This document shows, in pieces, positions 22,476 through 34,037 of a stretch of 64,000 nt of DNA. Under the pieces are notes generated by a model. That model was not told where the DNA came from. It did not search any database and saw only the letters and a program-made list of their open reading frames with translations. The stretch's first letter is position 1; each line of letters begins with the position of its first letter. Origin of the DNA: Rhizophagus irregularis (Eukaryota; Glomeromycota; Glomeromycetes; Glomerales; Glomeraceae); NCBI RefSeq assembly GCF_026210795.1, contig NC_089438.1:248001-312000 (forward strand), written 5' to 3'. Made by a program: the position numbers and the translations under genes.

Positions 22476-23834
22476 ACCTTTGGTGACTTGGACGATTGCA
22501 GATACTATATGAAGGGGGGGGTTTGTTTCCAATTAAGCTAGACATTCTTATGTTTCTTTTTTTGTTGTTTGACTCCAAATGAACCTGAACTTATAGATAA
22601 TTTTGGTTGCAATAGGTGGTTTTAATAAGGAGGGAATTTTCATAATGTATTTGTATTTTGTTTATTTTTTTATTTTTTATTTAATTTAATAAAGTAAAAT
22701 TAGATTTATGTAAATATAATTATAGTAAACTGTAATACAAATAGTAAATTCAGTGACCAAATCGTATAAATTTCGTGATAAAATCAGTGATCAAATCATG
22801 TAAATTCCATATGAATTCCGTGCAAATTCCGTATCCAAACCATATTTTTAGTGATACGGAATTGTGCATTTTTCCGTATCCTATTATGATACGTTATTTC
22901 TAAGGAAAAAAATCGTATAAAAACTTTATAAAAAACGTATCCCAATTTTTTTATAGGGCTTGAAAAACGAAAAGCCAAACATTCTGATTTAGATAAACAA
23001 AGAGATATACCTATGATTTAAAACGATATCATTGTGAAAGGAGTAGTAAATATAGAAATTTCTCAAAATTGGATTTAGTAAATATTAAATATTTTCATAA
23101 AATGTTACACCCACGACCAAGGCAAACAACACTTGAAATCAAAAATTTTATTCAAGATAATCTGTTTCTAAGATTTTTCGCCAAATTCAAGAAAATTAAA
23201 GCTAATGGATATGAGCACAACAGACCTATTATTGGTGGTCTATTGTTTAACCAAGAGATTATAGTGGATACTTTTATGAAATTTTAACAGCGTTATTTTA
23301 CTAATTACAAAATAAAGTAGGATATTATGTGACAAAAATTGTATTTAATTAATTATTTTTTTTTTCACTGTCTTAAATTTAATTTTAGACTAAAGAATTG
23401 TTGGAAGAGTCCCAAAACGACATTTATGGTTAAAAAATATTCATTTTCAAATTTTAAGCCATTAGAGAGATATTTTTAATAGCGCTAGAAAATCGCCAAA
23501 CTATGCCAAGAACGGAAAGATTTCAATAAAAATATAATGTATTGGGAATAATTATATTAGAAACATAAAGAACATAAAATTAAAACTTTAGGCAGAATAT
23601 TGATTCAAAACTATCATTATAAAAAAAAATCATGTTTTTCTTTACAAACAAAAATTTTTAAACTTAAAAGTTCGATAATCGATTGTAAATGATTTATCCG
23701 AATCACGTGTAACTGGCATATGTGTACCCGGCTATCATTTTCGGCCGTACTATAAATCGGTTTTTTAGTCAGTAATTTCTGAGAGTAGAAATAAAATAAA
23801 AAAAAAAAACATTACAATGAACAATCTTGACAAA

Positions 23835-24340
23835 AATTTAACGGGAATATTCAAATTTTACAAATAATCATGGCGTACATCATATTTTTTATAATTGATC
23901 ATATTCTAATTACATTTGTTTTAAAAATTATAGAAACTTTATAATGTGATGAACATTTCATAATACTAAAAATTCAGCCCAAAGTGTTTAGTAGATTAAC
24001 GAAGCATCATAAACAATTTGAATTATGATACAAAGTAATTTTTTATATGTAAAAAAAGCAATTATTGTTTAATGGACGAATATTTTATTTATTTTAGGAA
24101 ATGTTCTTTCGACATACTTCAATTGATATAACGAGAATAAGATCATAGGTTAATTTTCTCGTTTAATAGATAGAACCACTTTAAATGGGACGCAGTCACG
24201 CAGACAACTTTCCATTTTCCAACAAACAATTCCCCGCCGCTGACAGGATAATGCCTCGAATTTTTTTTATTAACGCATATCACAACGATTATTTTTTTTG
24301 TTATTAATTTTGTTTTTATTTTTAGGACAAAAGAAACGGT
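23835..24340. repeat. Segmental repeat block, copy B (pairs with 9866-10400)
   Basis: Right end of unit B. It lacks the hAT relic that precedes this block in A. No gene. Confidence 0.8.
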
Positions 24341-25412
24341 ACAAATATACGAAGTTTTCTTAGCACAAATGATTTTATAAAATAATTATTTTCTATTGTT
24401 AAAGTTAATAATATTCATTAAGATTCCATATTATTCAAGTGGATTGTTTAAAGAAGTATTTTGTTTTAACTGTAGGGCAGAATGTGATGAAGAAAATAAT
24501 TGGGAATCAGTTGAAAGTAGGATTAAAGAAAAAAAATTTCGTAAAGTCAAATAAAATGAAAAAAAAAATGATTAAATTACTATTCTTTTATTTTTCATTT
24601 TTATGATATAGACAAGAACAGGGAATTAACGAACGTGGTCGGTACAAGTATTACAAATACAAGTCTAAACTAACCGCCATGTGAGTCGCCTTGACTTTTA
24701 TTAACCCCTATCTTAAGGCGTAGTCAGTTTTCCACTCATATCATAAAAATTGGATTATTATTGGCCGAAATATTACGATTTGAAATTTTAATAACATTTG
24801 CCTTAAAATTAGGGGACATATCACATGACCGATAAATTTTGCATCAACTAATTAATTTTAAAGAAATTAAGTTTATGATGATTTTAAAATTTAAAAAATT
24901 TAGGATTTTAGATATGAATCGTTTTAATATACCATTTTTAATGTATTATAAGCCATAACATTCATGTTTAACAATAATAATATGTGAAATTTAAAAGTAA
25001 TTTCATTCAAAATAATATATTTATCGTCATAATGAGGCATTTTTAGTTTAGAAAATGTCTATATAATTTATATAAATTATTAGTCATTTTTTTTTTAGGA
25101 AGTTAGTATGCATTGTACTGTACGGTATTAACTGACCACAGCAGACTATTGAGCTTTTTTTAAAAAATCTTGTTCGTCTATTTTAACGTACGTGATATTT
25201 GGCGTTCGTTGATTTTCGTCGTTGTGATGTTGTGAATCATTATTATATCATTTTTCGTACAACATAATACAAATTTAAACAGTTTGACCGGAACCTGATT
25301 CCGAATATTTTGTTTATTTAAACAACATTTAATTATTTCAAAAAAAAATACTTTTAGATATATTCTAGCAATATATTTTAAAACTCGGTTTACTTTTTTT
25401 TTTTGATAAAGA
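24341..25412. other. Gene-less stretch before the F-box relic
   Basis: AT-rich, with no gene I can support. A GC-richer patch at 24620-24730 is not recognised. The 82-codon minus-strand frame at 25178-25426 has no visible domain. Confidence 0.5.
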
Positions 25413-26610
25413 ATGTCAAAACTCAATAAAGATATTCTTTTCTTAATATTTGAAGAATTACAAAATGATTCAAAATCCCTCTTTTCAAGTCTAATGGTTA
25501 ATAGACTTTGGTGTGAAGCTGTGGTTCCAATTTTATGGAGGAATCCTTGGAACTATAATGAAATTAATTATTGTAATAAAAGTTATTTATTTGTCATTAT
25601 TGCTTGCTATTTATTTGATGAAATTAAGGAATTCATAACAAATCAAAGTATCCAATTACCTTTAGCTTTCCACCAATCATTCTTGTTTGATTATTTATCT
25701 TTTTGTAGAAGTATCAAAGTTTTCACTATTAATAATATAATTTCTATCGGGTCATCTTTAGCTAATAATCAATTTTATATGCAACAAAATTTTTATTATT
25801 TCTTCATGAAAAAATGCTCAGAATTGAAATATTTTGATATGAGATTAATTAAACATCAAATATTTGATTTTCCAGAAGCTAAGGCACGTTTTGAATCACT
25901 TTGTGAATTAGAATGTGATACATCTACTTTTTATTCGTACTTTTATAAATTGTCACGTTTTTGTCAACATATGCAGAGACTCATCATTGATAATACAGTC
26001 ACTAAACCTAACGATAGAATTGTTAAATTAATCGAGGTTCAAGAAGAATTTAAAGTATTTTGAATGGTTAGATGGTTTTAGCAATGAATTTTTTCCACGG
26101 TTTTCATGAAATCCTTATGAAAATTTCTTCTTGCACTAGAAGCAAAGGCAGATAGTATCGAACATCTTGGATTAATCTTCAAACGTAAAGGTAACTCCAA
26201 CTCCACTTACTGCAAAAGATACTTCCAAAATTTCATAGACGTTGATTATTGAAGATAAATATCATTTTTTTACAGAAATACAATTGAATGGTTCGAATTT
26301 TTATGATCTTGAGATTCTTAAAATAGAGTGGAATAAGTTAAATGTAATTTCTAGTATCGTTGAAAATAATGGAGGACGTCTTAAGAACATTTTGTTTAAT
26401 TCCAATATTGTTATCGGATATGAAAATAATAGTAGTAGCTTTAATGAAAATTCTCTCAAATTTATTCGTAATATTTATGAAAATTGTCCATCAATTGAAT
26501 ATTTGTCAATTATTATTTCACCTTCAAAGGAACATTTCAATGAATTTGAAAAATTACTAAAAGTTTGTAAAAATTTGAAGTCATTATCCCGACGTTTTTT
26601 GTATAATTAA
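25413..26610 (+). pseudogene. Broken F-box protein gene
   Basis: The N-terminus 'MSKLNKDILFLIFEEL' with '..SLMVNRLWCEAVVPILWR' (residues 4-45) is the F-box pattern of the large Glomeromycotina F-box family, whose products bind Skp1 in SCF ubiquitin ligases. The first frame runs 216 codons to 26063, ending at a stop just after 'EVQEEFKVF'. One base over, the frame goes on as 'KKNLKYFEWLDGFSNEF'. A further frame gives 'LEAKADSIEHLGLIFKR' near 26140, and 26242-26610 gives 'YHFFTEIQLNGSNFYDLEIL' through 'CKNLKSLSRRF', a leucine-rich-like stretch. At least three frame breaks and an early end show it is dead. Paralogues are usually longer at the C-terminus. No splice sites fit these breaks. Confidence 0.75.
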
Positions 26611-26660
26611 TAAAAAAAAAACGTTACAAACCGTTTTTTTTACTTGAAATATTCATAAAA

Positions 26661-26820
26661 CTTCGGGTAACCCGAGTTGCCCGAAGTGACACGAATACTT
26701 TCGGGTCAAATGGGTCAGGTCGGGTCAGACCGGTTTACCCGACCCGATCTGACCTGAAAAAAAATTTCGGTTCGGGTTAACCAGGTAACCCGACCCGACC
26801 CGACCCGTGCGGAGCTCTAA
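26661..26820. repeat. GC-rich CGGGTCAGGT repeat patch
   Basis: A 160-base island of high GC in AT-rich DNA. It consists of cggGTCAGGTCGGGTCA-type motifs on one side and their reverse complement (gacccgacccgacccg) on the other, so it can fold back. It abuts the end of the F-box relic. It may be a dispersed short repeat; no coding frame. Confidence 0.7.
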
Positions 26821-27308
26821 AAATACCTATATCTTTGCTAATATTTGTATCTTGTGAAAAAACTTGATGTTACCTTTGTGATTATTCTTGAAACTTTATG
26901 CATTTTACTTGTAAATCCGTATGTGCTTTTTTTGCCTGTCACTAAAATATTTCTAATAAAGTAACTAACTACGTTATGAAATAATTGCTCAAAATTAGGT
27001 TTTGTCCAATATAACTTCATTTTTCTTCGTTAATGACTCTCTTTGTATATACGTATTTGTCTTTTTCTTAAATTTTTGATTAAAGTGATTAAGTGATCGA
27101 CAGGAAAGATTTTCCTTTTTTTCCGGAGTGCAAAATTTATTTATCAATCAAAACCAAATTAAGTAAGTTAATTTGAATATCAAAATGTCAATCTTCACTA
27201 TTTTTAGTCCGTGGCGTTTTTATTACAACAATAAATATTTGCACTTCGAACTTTGTCAATGGTATTCCTTGTTTTATTTTTAAAAAATTACTTGGAAGAA
27301 AAATTAGA

Positions 27309-30300
27309 ATGTCAAGTAGTAATATAAAGGAAGAAGCCTTTTATTTATGTCAAAAAGCAGCAGAAAATGGTGATGAAAAAGCAATGTTTAATTTAGCCAC
27401 ATATTATGAAAATGGAGAAGGAATAGAAAAGGATTTAGAAAAAACCTTTTACTGGTACCAAAAAGCAGCAGAAAATTTTGAAAAAAATGCAATGAATAAT
27501 TTAGCCTGTTGTTATAAAAATGGAGAAGGTACAGAAAAGAATTTAGAAAAAGCTGCTTACTGGTATCAAAAAGCTGCAGAAAATGGTATTGAAATAGCAA
27601 TGTTTAATCTTGCTATTTGTTATTACAAAGGAGAAGGAATAGAAAAGAATTTAAAAAAAGCTTTTCACTGGTATCAAAAAGCAGCAGAAAATGATATTGA
27701 AGAAGCTATGTTTGATTTAGCCAATTGTTATTATGATGGAATAGGAACAGAAAAGAATTTAGAAAATGCTTTTCACTGGTTTCAAAAAGCAGCAGAAAAT
27801 GATAATATTAATGCTATGTATAATTTAGCAAATTGTTATTATAATGGAGAAGGAACAGAAAAAAATTTAGAAAAAGCTGTATACTGGTATCAAAAAGCAG
27901 CGGAAAATGGTAATGGAAGCGCAATGTATAATTTAGCCATTTGTTATTATAATGGAGAAGGAATAGAAAAGAATTCAGAAAAAGCTTTTTACTGGTATCA
28001 AAAAGCAGCAGAAAATGGTGATGAAGTAGCAATATCCAATTTACCTAATTTTTATTATAAAGGAGAAGAAATAGAAAAGAATTTAGAAAAAGCCTTTTAC
28101 TGGTACCGGAAAGCAGCAGAAAATGGTGATAAAGATGCAATGTATAATTTAGCCATTTGTTATTACAATGGAGAGGGAACAGAAAAAAATTTAGAAGAAG
28201 CCTTTTGTTGGTTTCAAAAAGCAGCAGAAAATAGTAATGAAGTAGCAATGTTCAATTTAGCCACTTTTTATTACAAAGGAGAAGGATTAGAAAAGAATTT
28301 AGAAAAAGCCTTTTACTGGTTTCAAAAAGCAGCAAAAAATGGTAATAAAAGTGCAATGTATAATTTAGCCATTTGTTATTACAAAGAAGAAGGAACAGAA
28401 AATAATTTAGAAAATGCCTTTTATTGGTTTCAAAAAGCAGCAGAAAAAGATTATGTTAAGGCTATGAATAATTTAGCTAATTGTTATTATAATGGAATAG
28501 GAACAAAAAAGGATTTAGAAAAAGCTGTTCACTGGTATCAAAAAGCAATAGATAATGGTGATGAAAACTCAATGAATAATTTAGCCATTTGTTATTACAA
28601 TGGAGAAGGAATAGAAAAGAATTCAGAAAAAGCTTTTTACTGGTATCAAAAAGCAGCAGAAAATGGTAATAAAGTAGCAATATTCAATTTAGCCAATTTT
28701 TATTACAATGGAGAGGGAACAGAAAAGAATTTAGAAAAATCCTTTTACTTGTTTCAAAAAGCAGCAGAAAATGGTAACGATGCAGCAATGATCAATTTAG
28801 CCAATTTTTATTACAATGGAGAGGGAACAGAAAAGAATTTAGAAAAATCCTTTTATTGGTATCAAAAAGCAACAGATAATGGTAATGAAGAAGCAATGAT
28901 CAATTTAGCCAATTTTTATTACAATGGAGAGGGAACAGAAAAGAATTTAGAAAAAGCCTTTTATTGGTATCAAAAAGCAGCAGAAAATGGTATTGAAGTA
29001 GCAATGATCAATTTAGCCAATTTTTATTGTAATGGAGAAGGAACAGAAAAGAATTTAGAAAAATCCTTTTACTGGTATCAAAAAGCAGCAGAAAATGGTA
29101 ATAAAAGTGCAATGTATAATTTAGCCATTTGTTATTACAATGGAGAAGGAACAGAAAATAATTTAGAAAATGCCTTTCATTGGTATCAAAAATCAGCAGA
29201 AAATGGCTATACTAATGCAATGAATAATTTAGCTTTTTGTTATGAAAATGGAAAAGGAACAAAAAAGAATTTAGAAAAAGCTTTTCATTGGTATCAAAAA
29301 GCAGTAGAAAATGGTAATGAAGCAGTGATATTCAATTTAGCCAAATGTTATAAAAATGGAATAGGAGTAGAAAAGGATTTGGAAAAAGCCTTTTACTGGT
29401 ATCAAAAAGCAGCAGAAAATGGTAATGAAAAAGCAATGATTCATTTAGCCGTTTGTTATCAAAAAGGAGGAGGAACAGAAAAAAATTTAGAAAAAGCCTT
29501 TTGTTGGTTTCAAAAAGCAGCAGAAAATGATATCGAATCAGCAATGTTTGATTTAGCTGTTTGTTATAAAAATGGAGAAGGAACAGAAGTGAATTTAGAA
29601 AAAGCCTTTTATTGGTATCAAAAAGCAGCAGAAAATGGTAATGAAATAGCAATGTATAATTTAGCCATTTGTTATGAAAATGGAAAGGGAACGGAAAAAA
29701 ATTTAGAAAATGCCTTTCACTTATACCAAAAAGCAGCAGAAAAAGATTATATTAATGCTATATATAATTTAGCCATTTGTTATTATAATGGAAAAGGAAC
29801 AGAAAAGAATTTAGAAACAGCCTTTTGTTGGTTTCAAAAAGCAGCAGAAAATGGCATTGAATTAGCAATGTTTAATTTAGCTGCATGTTATAAAAATGGA
29901 AATGGAACAGAAAAGAACTTAGAAAAAGCCTTTTATTGGTATCAAAAAGCAGCAGAAAGCGATAAAGAAAGTTTTAAAAATAAAGATGAAATATGTAATG
30001 AATGTAAACAACCATATTTTGATTACCAATGGTGTCAACAATGTAATTCAAAACGATTTCAGCAAGATTTTTCGAATTGGACTAGCGGAAATGAATTTAT
30101 TGATAACTTTATTCAAGAAGCACAACTAAAGGCTAAAAATAGTTACGAAGTTTTAGAGTGGATACCTTATAATAAATTGTTAAATATTAATTATCATGAT
30201 AAAGGGGGATTTGGTGAAATTCATAAGGCTATCTGGTTAGATGGACCTATTGATAGTTGGAATTTTGATAAACAACAATGGAATAGATGGAATTTTCAAA

Positions 30301-31381
30301 CAGGTTATAAGGTTGTTCTTAAAATACTTAATAATTCATCAGGTTTAAATAATAAATTTCTAGATGAGGTATAGTAATCATATTTAATAACAATTTTTTT
30401 TTGTTTTACAGAAATTTAATAATTTTTTAATTCTTTGTGTAGTGGAAATATCATTATAATTGTCAGAAAAAATCATTTTCAAAATTTATTCAATTCTTTG
30501 GAATTACCCAACATCCACATAATTTAAATTATATAATAGTAATGAGTTATGCAAAAAAAGGAAATTTGAGAAAATGTTTATCTGATATAATTAAATTTAA
30601 GTGGCAAGACAAGTTACAATTATTAAAACAAATTATATTAGGACTCAAAGTAATTCATGAATCAAATTTAACTCATGGTGATTTTCATGATGGTAATATT
30701 TTAATATCAGATAACCATAATGAGGTATTTATTATTGATTTAGGATTATGCAAACCTATAAGTGATTTGCAAGAAGAAGTTAATGAAGTTTATGGAGTTT
30801 TACCTTTTATGGCACCTGAAATATTAAGAAATTATCCTTATACTTTAGCAAGTGATATTTATAGTTTTTCAATGATAATGTGGGAATTTACATCAGGTAT
30901 TCCCCCATTTAATCATGAAATGCATGATCATTATCTTGCTGTAAATATTTGTAAAGGAGAACGTCCTAAACTTGCAGAAGATACTCCAAAATGTTATGTA
31001 GATTTAATGAAAAAATGTTGGGATTCAGATCCAAAAAATAGACCAAATATACTAGAGCTTGAATATGAAATATCTGAATGGATTAGATGTATTAATGAAT
31101 ATTATAAATTAAACAATGATGGAAATTATATATATGAAGTTACTAATAGTATTATTGATGATAAATTAAAAAATAATATGTTTGAATTTATAGAAGCAGA
31201 TATTGCTAGTAGGCAACAAAATAGCACTGAAAGAATTTTATATGACAACAATGCTTTAGTACAAGAACAAGCTAATATTTCTAGTATTATACAATCTCAT
31301 TCACAAACATATTATACAAGTCGTAAACTTACTGAAATTTTATTTAAGAAAGACTCTGAATATTTGGAGTACAGGATTTAA
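27309..31381 (+). CDS. Sel1-repeat protein kinase (two exons, 1332 residues)
   Basis: Exons 27309-30368 and 30443-31381; the 74 bp intron starts GTATAG and ends TTGTGTAG, and splicing is in phase (..LDE then WKYHYNCQ..). Residues 25-888 are 24 tandem 36-residue Sel1 repeats with consensus AMYNLAICYYNGEGTEKN then LEKAFYWYQKAAENGN; Sel1 solenoids bind protein partners. A short Cys module follows (CNECKQPY..WCQQC, about 895-915), then the 'NWTSGN' and 'LEWIPY' linker typical of these fungal kinases. The kinase domain begins near residue 965: Gly loop 'GGFGEI', Lys in 'VVLKIL', 'HGDFHDGN' for the catalytic loop, 'DLG' for DFG, 'MAPEIL', and a 'DPKNRP' end. The catalytic Asp and Asn remain, but the Arg of HRD is Gly. 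It is likely cytosolic and may still be active. There is no signal peptide. The repeat DNA is very uniform, pointing to recent expansion. Confidence 0.9.
30369..30442 (+). other. Intron of the Sel1-kinase gene
   Basis: Donor GAG|GTATAG and acceptor TTTGTGTAG|TGG. An earlier acceptor (..TTTTACAG at 30411) would break the kinase frame, so the later one decides the structure. Spliced sequence restores the conserved helix-C to beta-4 region. Confidence 0.8.
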
Positions 31382-33640
31382 TTTATAATAATTAATTCTA
31401 TTATTTATTTTTATTTGCTGGATTATTTATTATAGAGAATATTATACTGTGTACTTTTATTGATTCTACAATAAAGCAAACATTATTATATACAAGTATT
31501 AATATTTATATTTATATTTACAATTTGTTTAGCAAGTATTATATAATTTATTATTAAATTTCTATATTTATAATTAACAATTAGGATTAAGGAGGCAAAA
31601 TTTTTACTTTGTGAACAAAATTGTTTTATCTATAGAATTACTATATTTTTCTAATAATAAATTTGTAAACAGCTGAATGATAAATTTATTACTATTATTA
31701 TTAATGTTTATTGTTTTAAATATACTCTACTATTAAATAAATAAAAAATTATTGTTAAAAAAAATGCAATGGATAGCATGATTTTATCCGATATATTAAG
31801 ATTAAAATTAATTTTTTATTAAAATTATTTAATTAAATATTGAAGTAATAACCATTGCTCAAATAATTACTAATTACTATATATATACAGTATATGTATA
31901 TTATTTGATTTACAAACTAAGTAATTATTTTTGTCTTCTTTTATACATACAGTATATATAAGGAAATCTCAAATGAAAAAATATTTTTTTTAAAAAATGA
32001 CAAATATGTTTATTTTAAATTATTTATTTATCTTTAAACTATAATATAAACATAAAAGAAATTATACACACCAGTCTTGTATTGAAATACTGAGGTCGGC
32101 ATCATTGGAAAAATCCTTATTAGGAAATGTGGTTTTGTTACAAAGATCGTCGGTCACGTGGCGATAATAGGGACCGACGTGACGATTAAATTATATTTGA
32201 TATAACTTATATTTTTTGACTTATATTTAATATAATTTATCACTTATGTAACTTATATTAGACATAACTTTATATAGTATATAACTATATCAAATTTAGA
32301 TAATTTAATATAAATATCGCCAGCAATCGATTAAGAAGAAGAACGAATGGATTTAGAATTAGTTTGATAATTCGATAGTTCCTTATTGCAGATCGCCGGC
32401 AATGTTGGGTTATATTCTTATTATTACATGGGAAGGGGAACATCAGGGGGTTTTCCCCGAAAATAGGTAATCCCCTGGAGCGTGCCACTCATTAAATATT
32501 AACTATTTTAAACGAAGATTCCCGGTCATTTATAAACTCAGCTAATCACTCGCAATTTTTAAAAATTAGTATGAAGGTGATCATGAGTGACAGGGGATTA
32601 CATTGTTTATTTCAATGTTATTTATTTCTATTTTATAAATCTACATTTTTCGCATTACATACATCATTTTTTTTAAAAGTTTAATTTACATTTTATTCTG
32701 TTACTATCAAGTGATTAAACGAAAGTGTTTATACTTATTATAAACAATTGATTAATACGAATGTAGCAAATATAATATGGATACTATGTGTACATGCCCA
32801 CACTTTCTAAAGGTAAAAGATATTCAAATTTTAAATTTTTTCTGTATTATCCGAATCATTATAAAATTCTGCAATCATTTAGTTTCAAATTTTATTTTAT
32901 TTTTTTTTTTGGAATCTACAAAAAAAAAGAATGGATAAAAAATTTTCACTTCATATAAAGATTCTGTATAATTGTACTCATTAAAGATCACGAAAAATTT
33001 ATCTTGCCTTAATATAAAAATTATTTTACTATAATTTAATTTATTAAACAAAAAATGATGAAGATACATAAAATTAAAAAGATAACAGATAAATTGAAAT
33101 TATTTTAATACTGAACAATAAATCATACAATGAAGTTAAGATAATTGTAATAAAATAATTTAATTAATACGATGATATTTAGTGTAAAATTAAGCTGTGT
33201 GATAAATCATTCTAGGATAATAACTTTGTCGAGATAATGACCAAATTTGGATTGTCGGGAATGAGCTTTCGAGATTATGTTTATTGGTTGGTCTTGTGTC
33301 AGTCGGATGAACGATCTTTGGGATACCGAAACAAAGTAAGCCAATTAAAAAATATTGGATTTTATGTAAATAATAATTTTTTATCCGGTATCACGTCACG
33401 ACGTCACGTCAAAAATCGTGTATAGTGAGTGAATTTATTAATTGTGAGGCGCAGTATTTTATTTAAATGTAAATTTTATTTACTGCGGTCCGAAATGACG
33501 TTAAACTATTAAATCATGTGAAAGGTTCGATTAAAGAGCTTATTATTTTAAGGAATCAGGTAATATTATTAAAAGGTTACATCCGTAACGATGTAATACT
33601 ATTCTTGTGTTCACAATTATTTTTACTGGAAGTCTGGAAC
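31382..33640. other. Gene-less stretch with one MITE
   Basis: No gene I can support. It contains a 135 bp MITE (32467-32601), a GC-richer zone at 32310-32490 and short repeats of 'tatatttgatataac' around 32190-32290. Frames at 33237-33425 and elsewhere are short and unlike any family I know. Confidence 0.5.
32467..32601. mobile_element. 135 bp MITE with GTAATCCCCTG ends
   Basis: GTAATCCCCTG..CACTCAT on the left and ATGAGTGaCAGGGGATTAC on the right are inverted copies; the left arm has 8 extra bases. No coding content. Target duplication not resolved. Confidence 0.55.
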
Positions 33641-34037
33641 TTATAATAATTATATTATTATCCAAAAATAGTTTCTTCAATGATTTCACGCTTCACAATT
33701 ACAAAATTTAAAATTTCAATATAGTAATTCAAACAATAAATTTTTGAAAGAAGCTTAAAAAATTCATATTAATTATAAATAAAAAAAATATTTGAAAGTA
33801 TCACCAAATATTCACCTAAAAACTCTCGTAAATTATTATTAATTTATAAAAGAATGTATATTACTCAAGTAGAAAAAATAGTACATCACAAAAAACTCTT
33901 TCTTTGATTATTATTAATGGTATTGCTTCATATTATACTTTTAATACTTTTAGTTTAAATTATAAATAAATAAAATAGTTTTAAAGTAATAAAATTAACG
34001 TACATTAATCTGTAATTTATATTTATCCCTAATTTTA

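Larger units (their letters stand above)
21454..22958. mobile_element. 1505 bp non-autonomous element, CCCTATAA ends, CTT target duplication
   Basis: The ends CCCTATAAGAAATATG and ATTTTTTTATAGGG are inverted, and CTT lies on both outer sides (21451-21453, 22959-22961). Both subterminal zones (21465-21640 and 22795-22945) are packed with variants of GTATACGGAAT in both orientations, as expected for transposase-binding sites. The middle has a TATA-like 'tttttatataaaccc' at about 21734, a set of A-tract/T-tract repeats (21825-22080) and a set of TTTTTGTAG-containing repeats (22130-22470). No transposase frame is present. Confidence 0.7.
20277..23741. mobile_element. Candidate 3.5 kb composite element with AAAATGATAGCCG ends
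   Basis: AAAATGATAGCCG at 20277 is mirrored by CGGCTATCATTTT ending 23741, and both ends go on with a GGTACrCATAT motif, offset by about 20 bases on the left. Relative to unit A the whole segment is an insertion between the 'gacgtta' block and the 'ctgagagtagaaa' block. Inside lie a 195 bp MITE (20946-21140), a 1505 bp element (21454-22958) and a 72-codon open frame (23069-23287) of no recognised family. I do not see a transposase, so it would be non-autonomous or a nest of elements. Confidence 0.45.

Noticed and set aside
23069-23287. A 72-codon plus-strand frame as a transposase fragment
   Set aside because: It lies within a likely mobile element, but I recognise no catalytic motif or family in it, so I do not name it.
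27388-29652. Five minus-strand frames with repeated Leu/Phe/Asn patterns
   Set aside because: They are antisense shadows of the Sel1 repeat array, with the same 108-base period.
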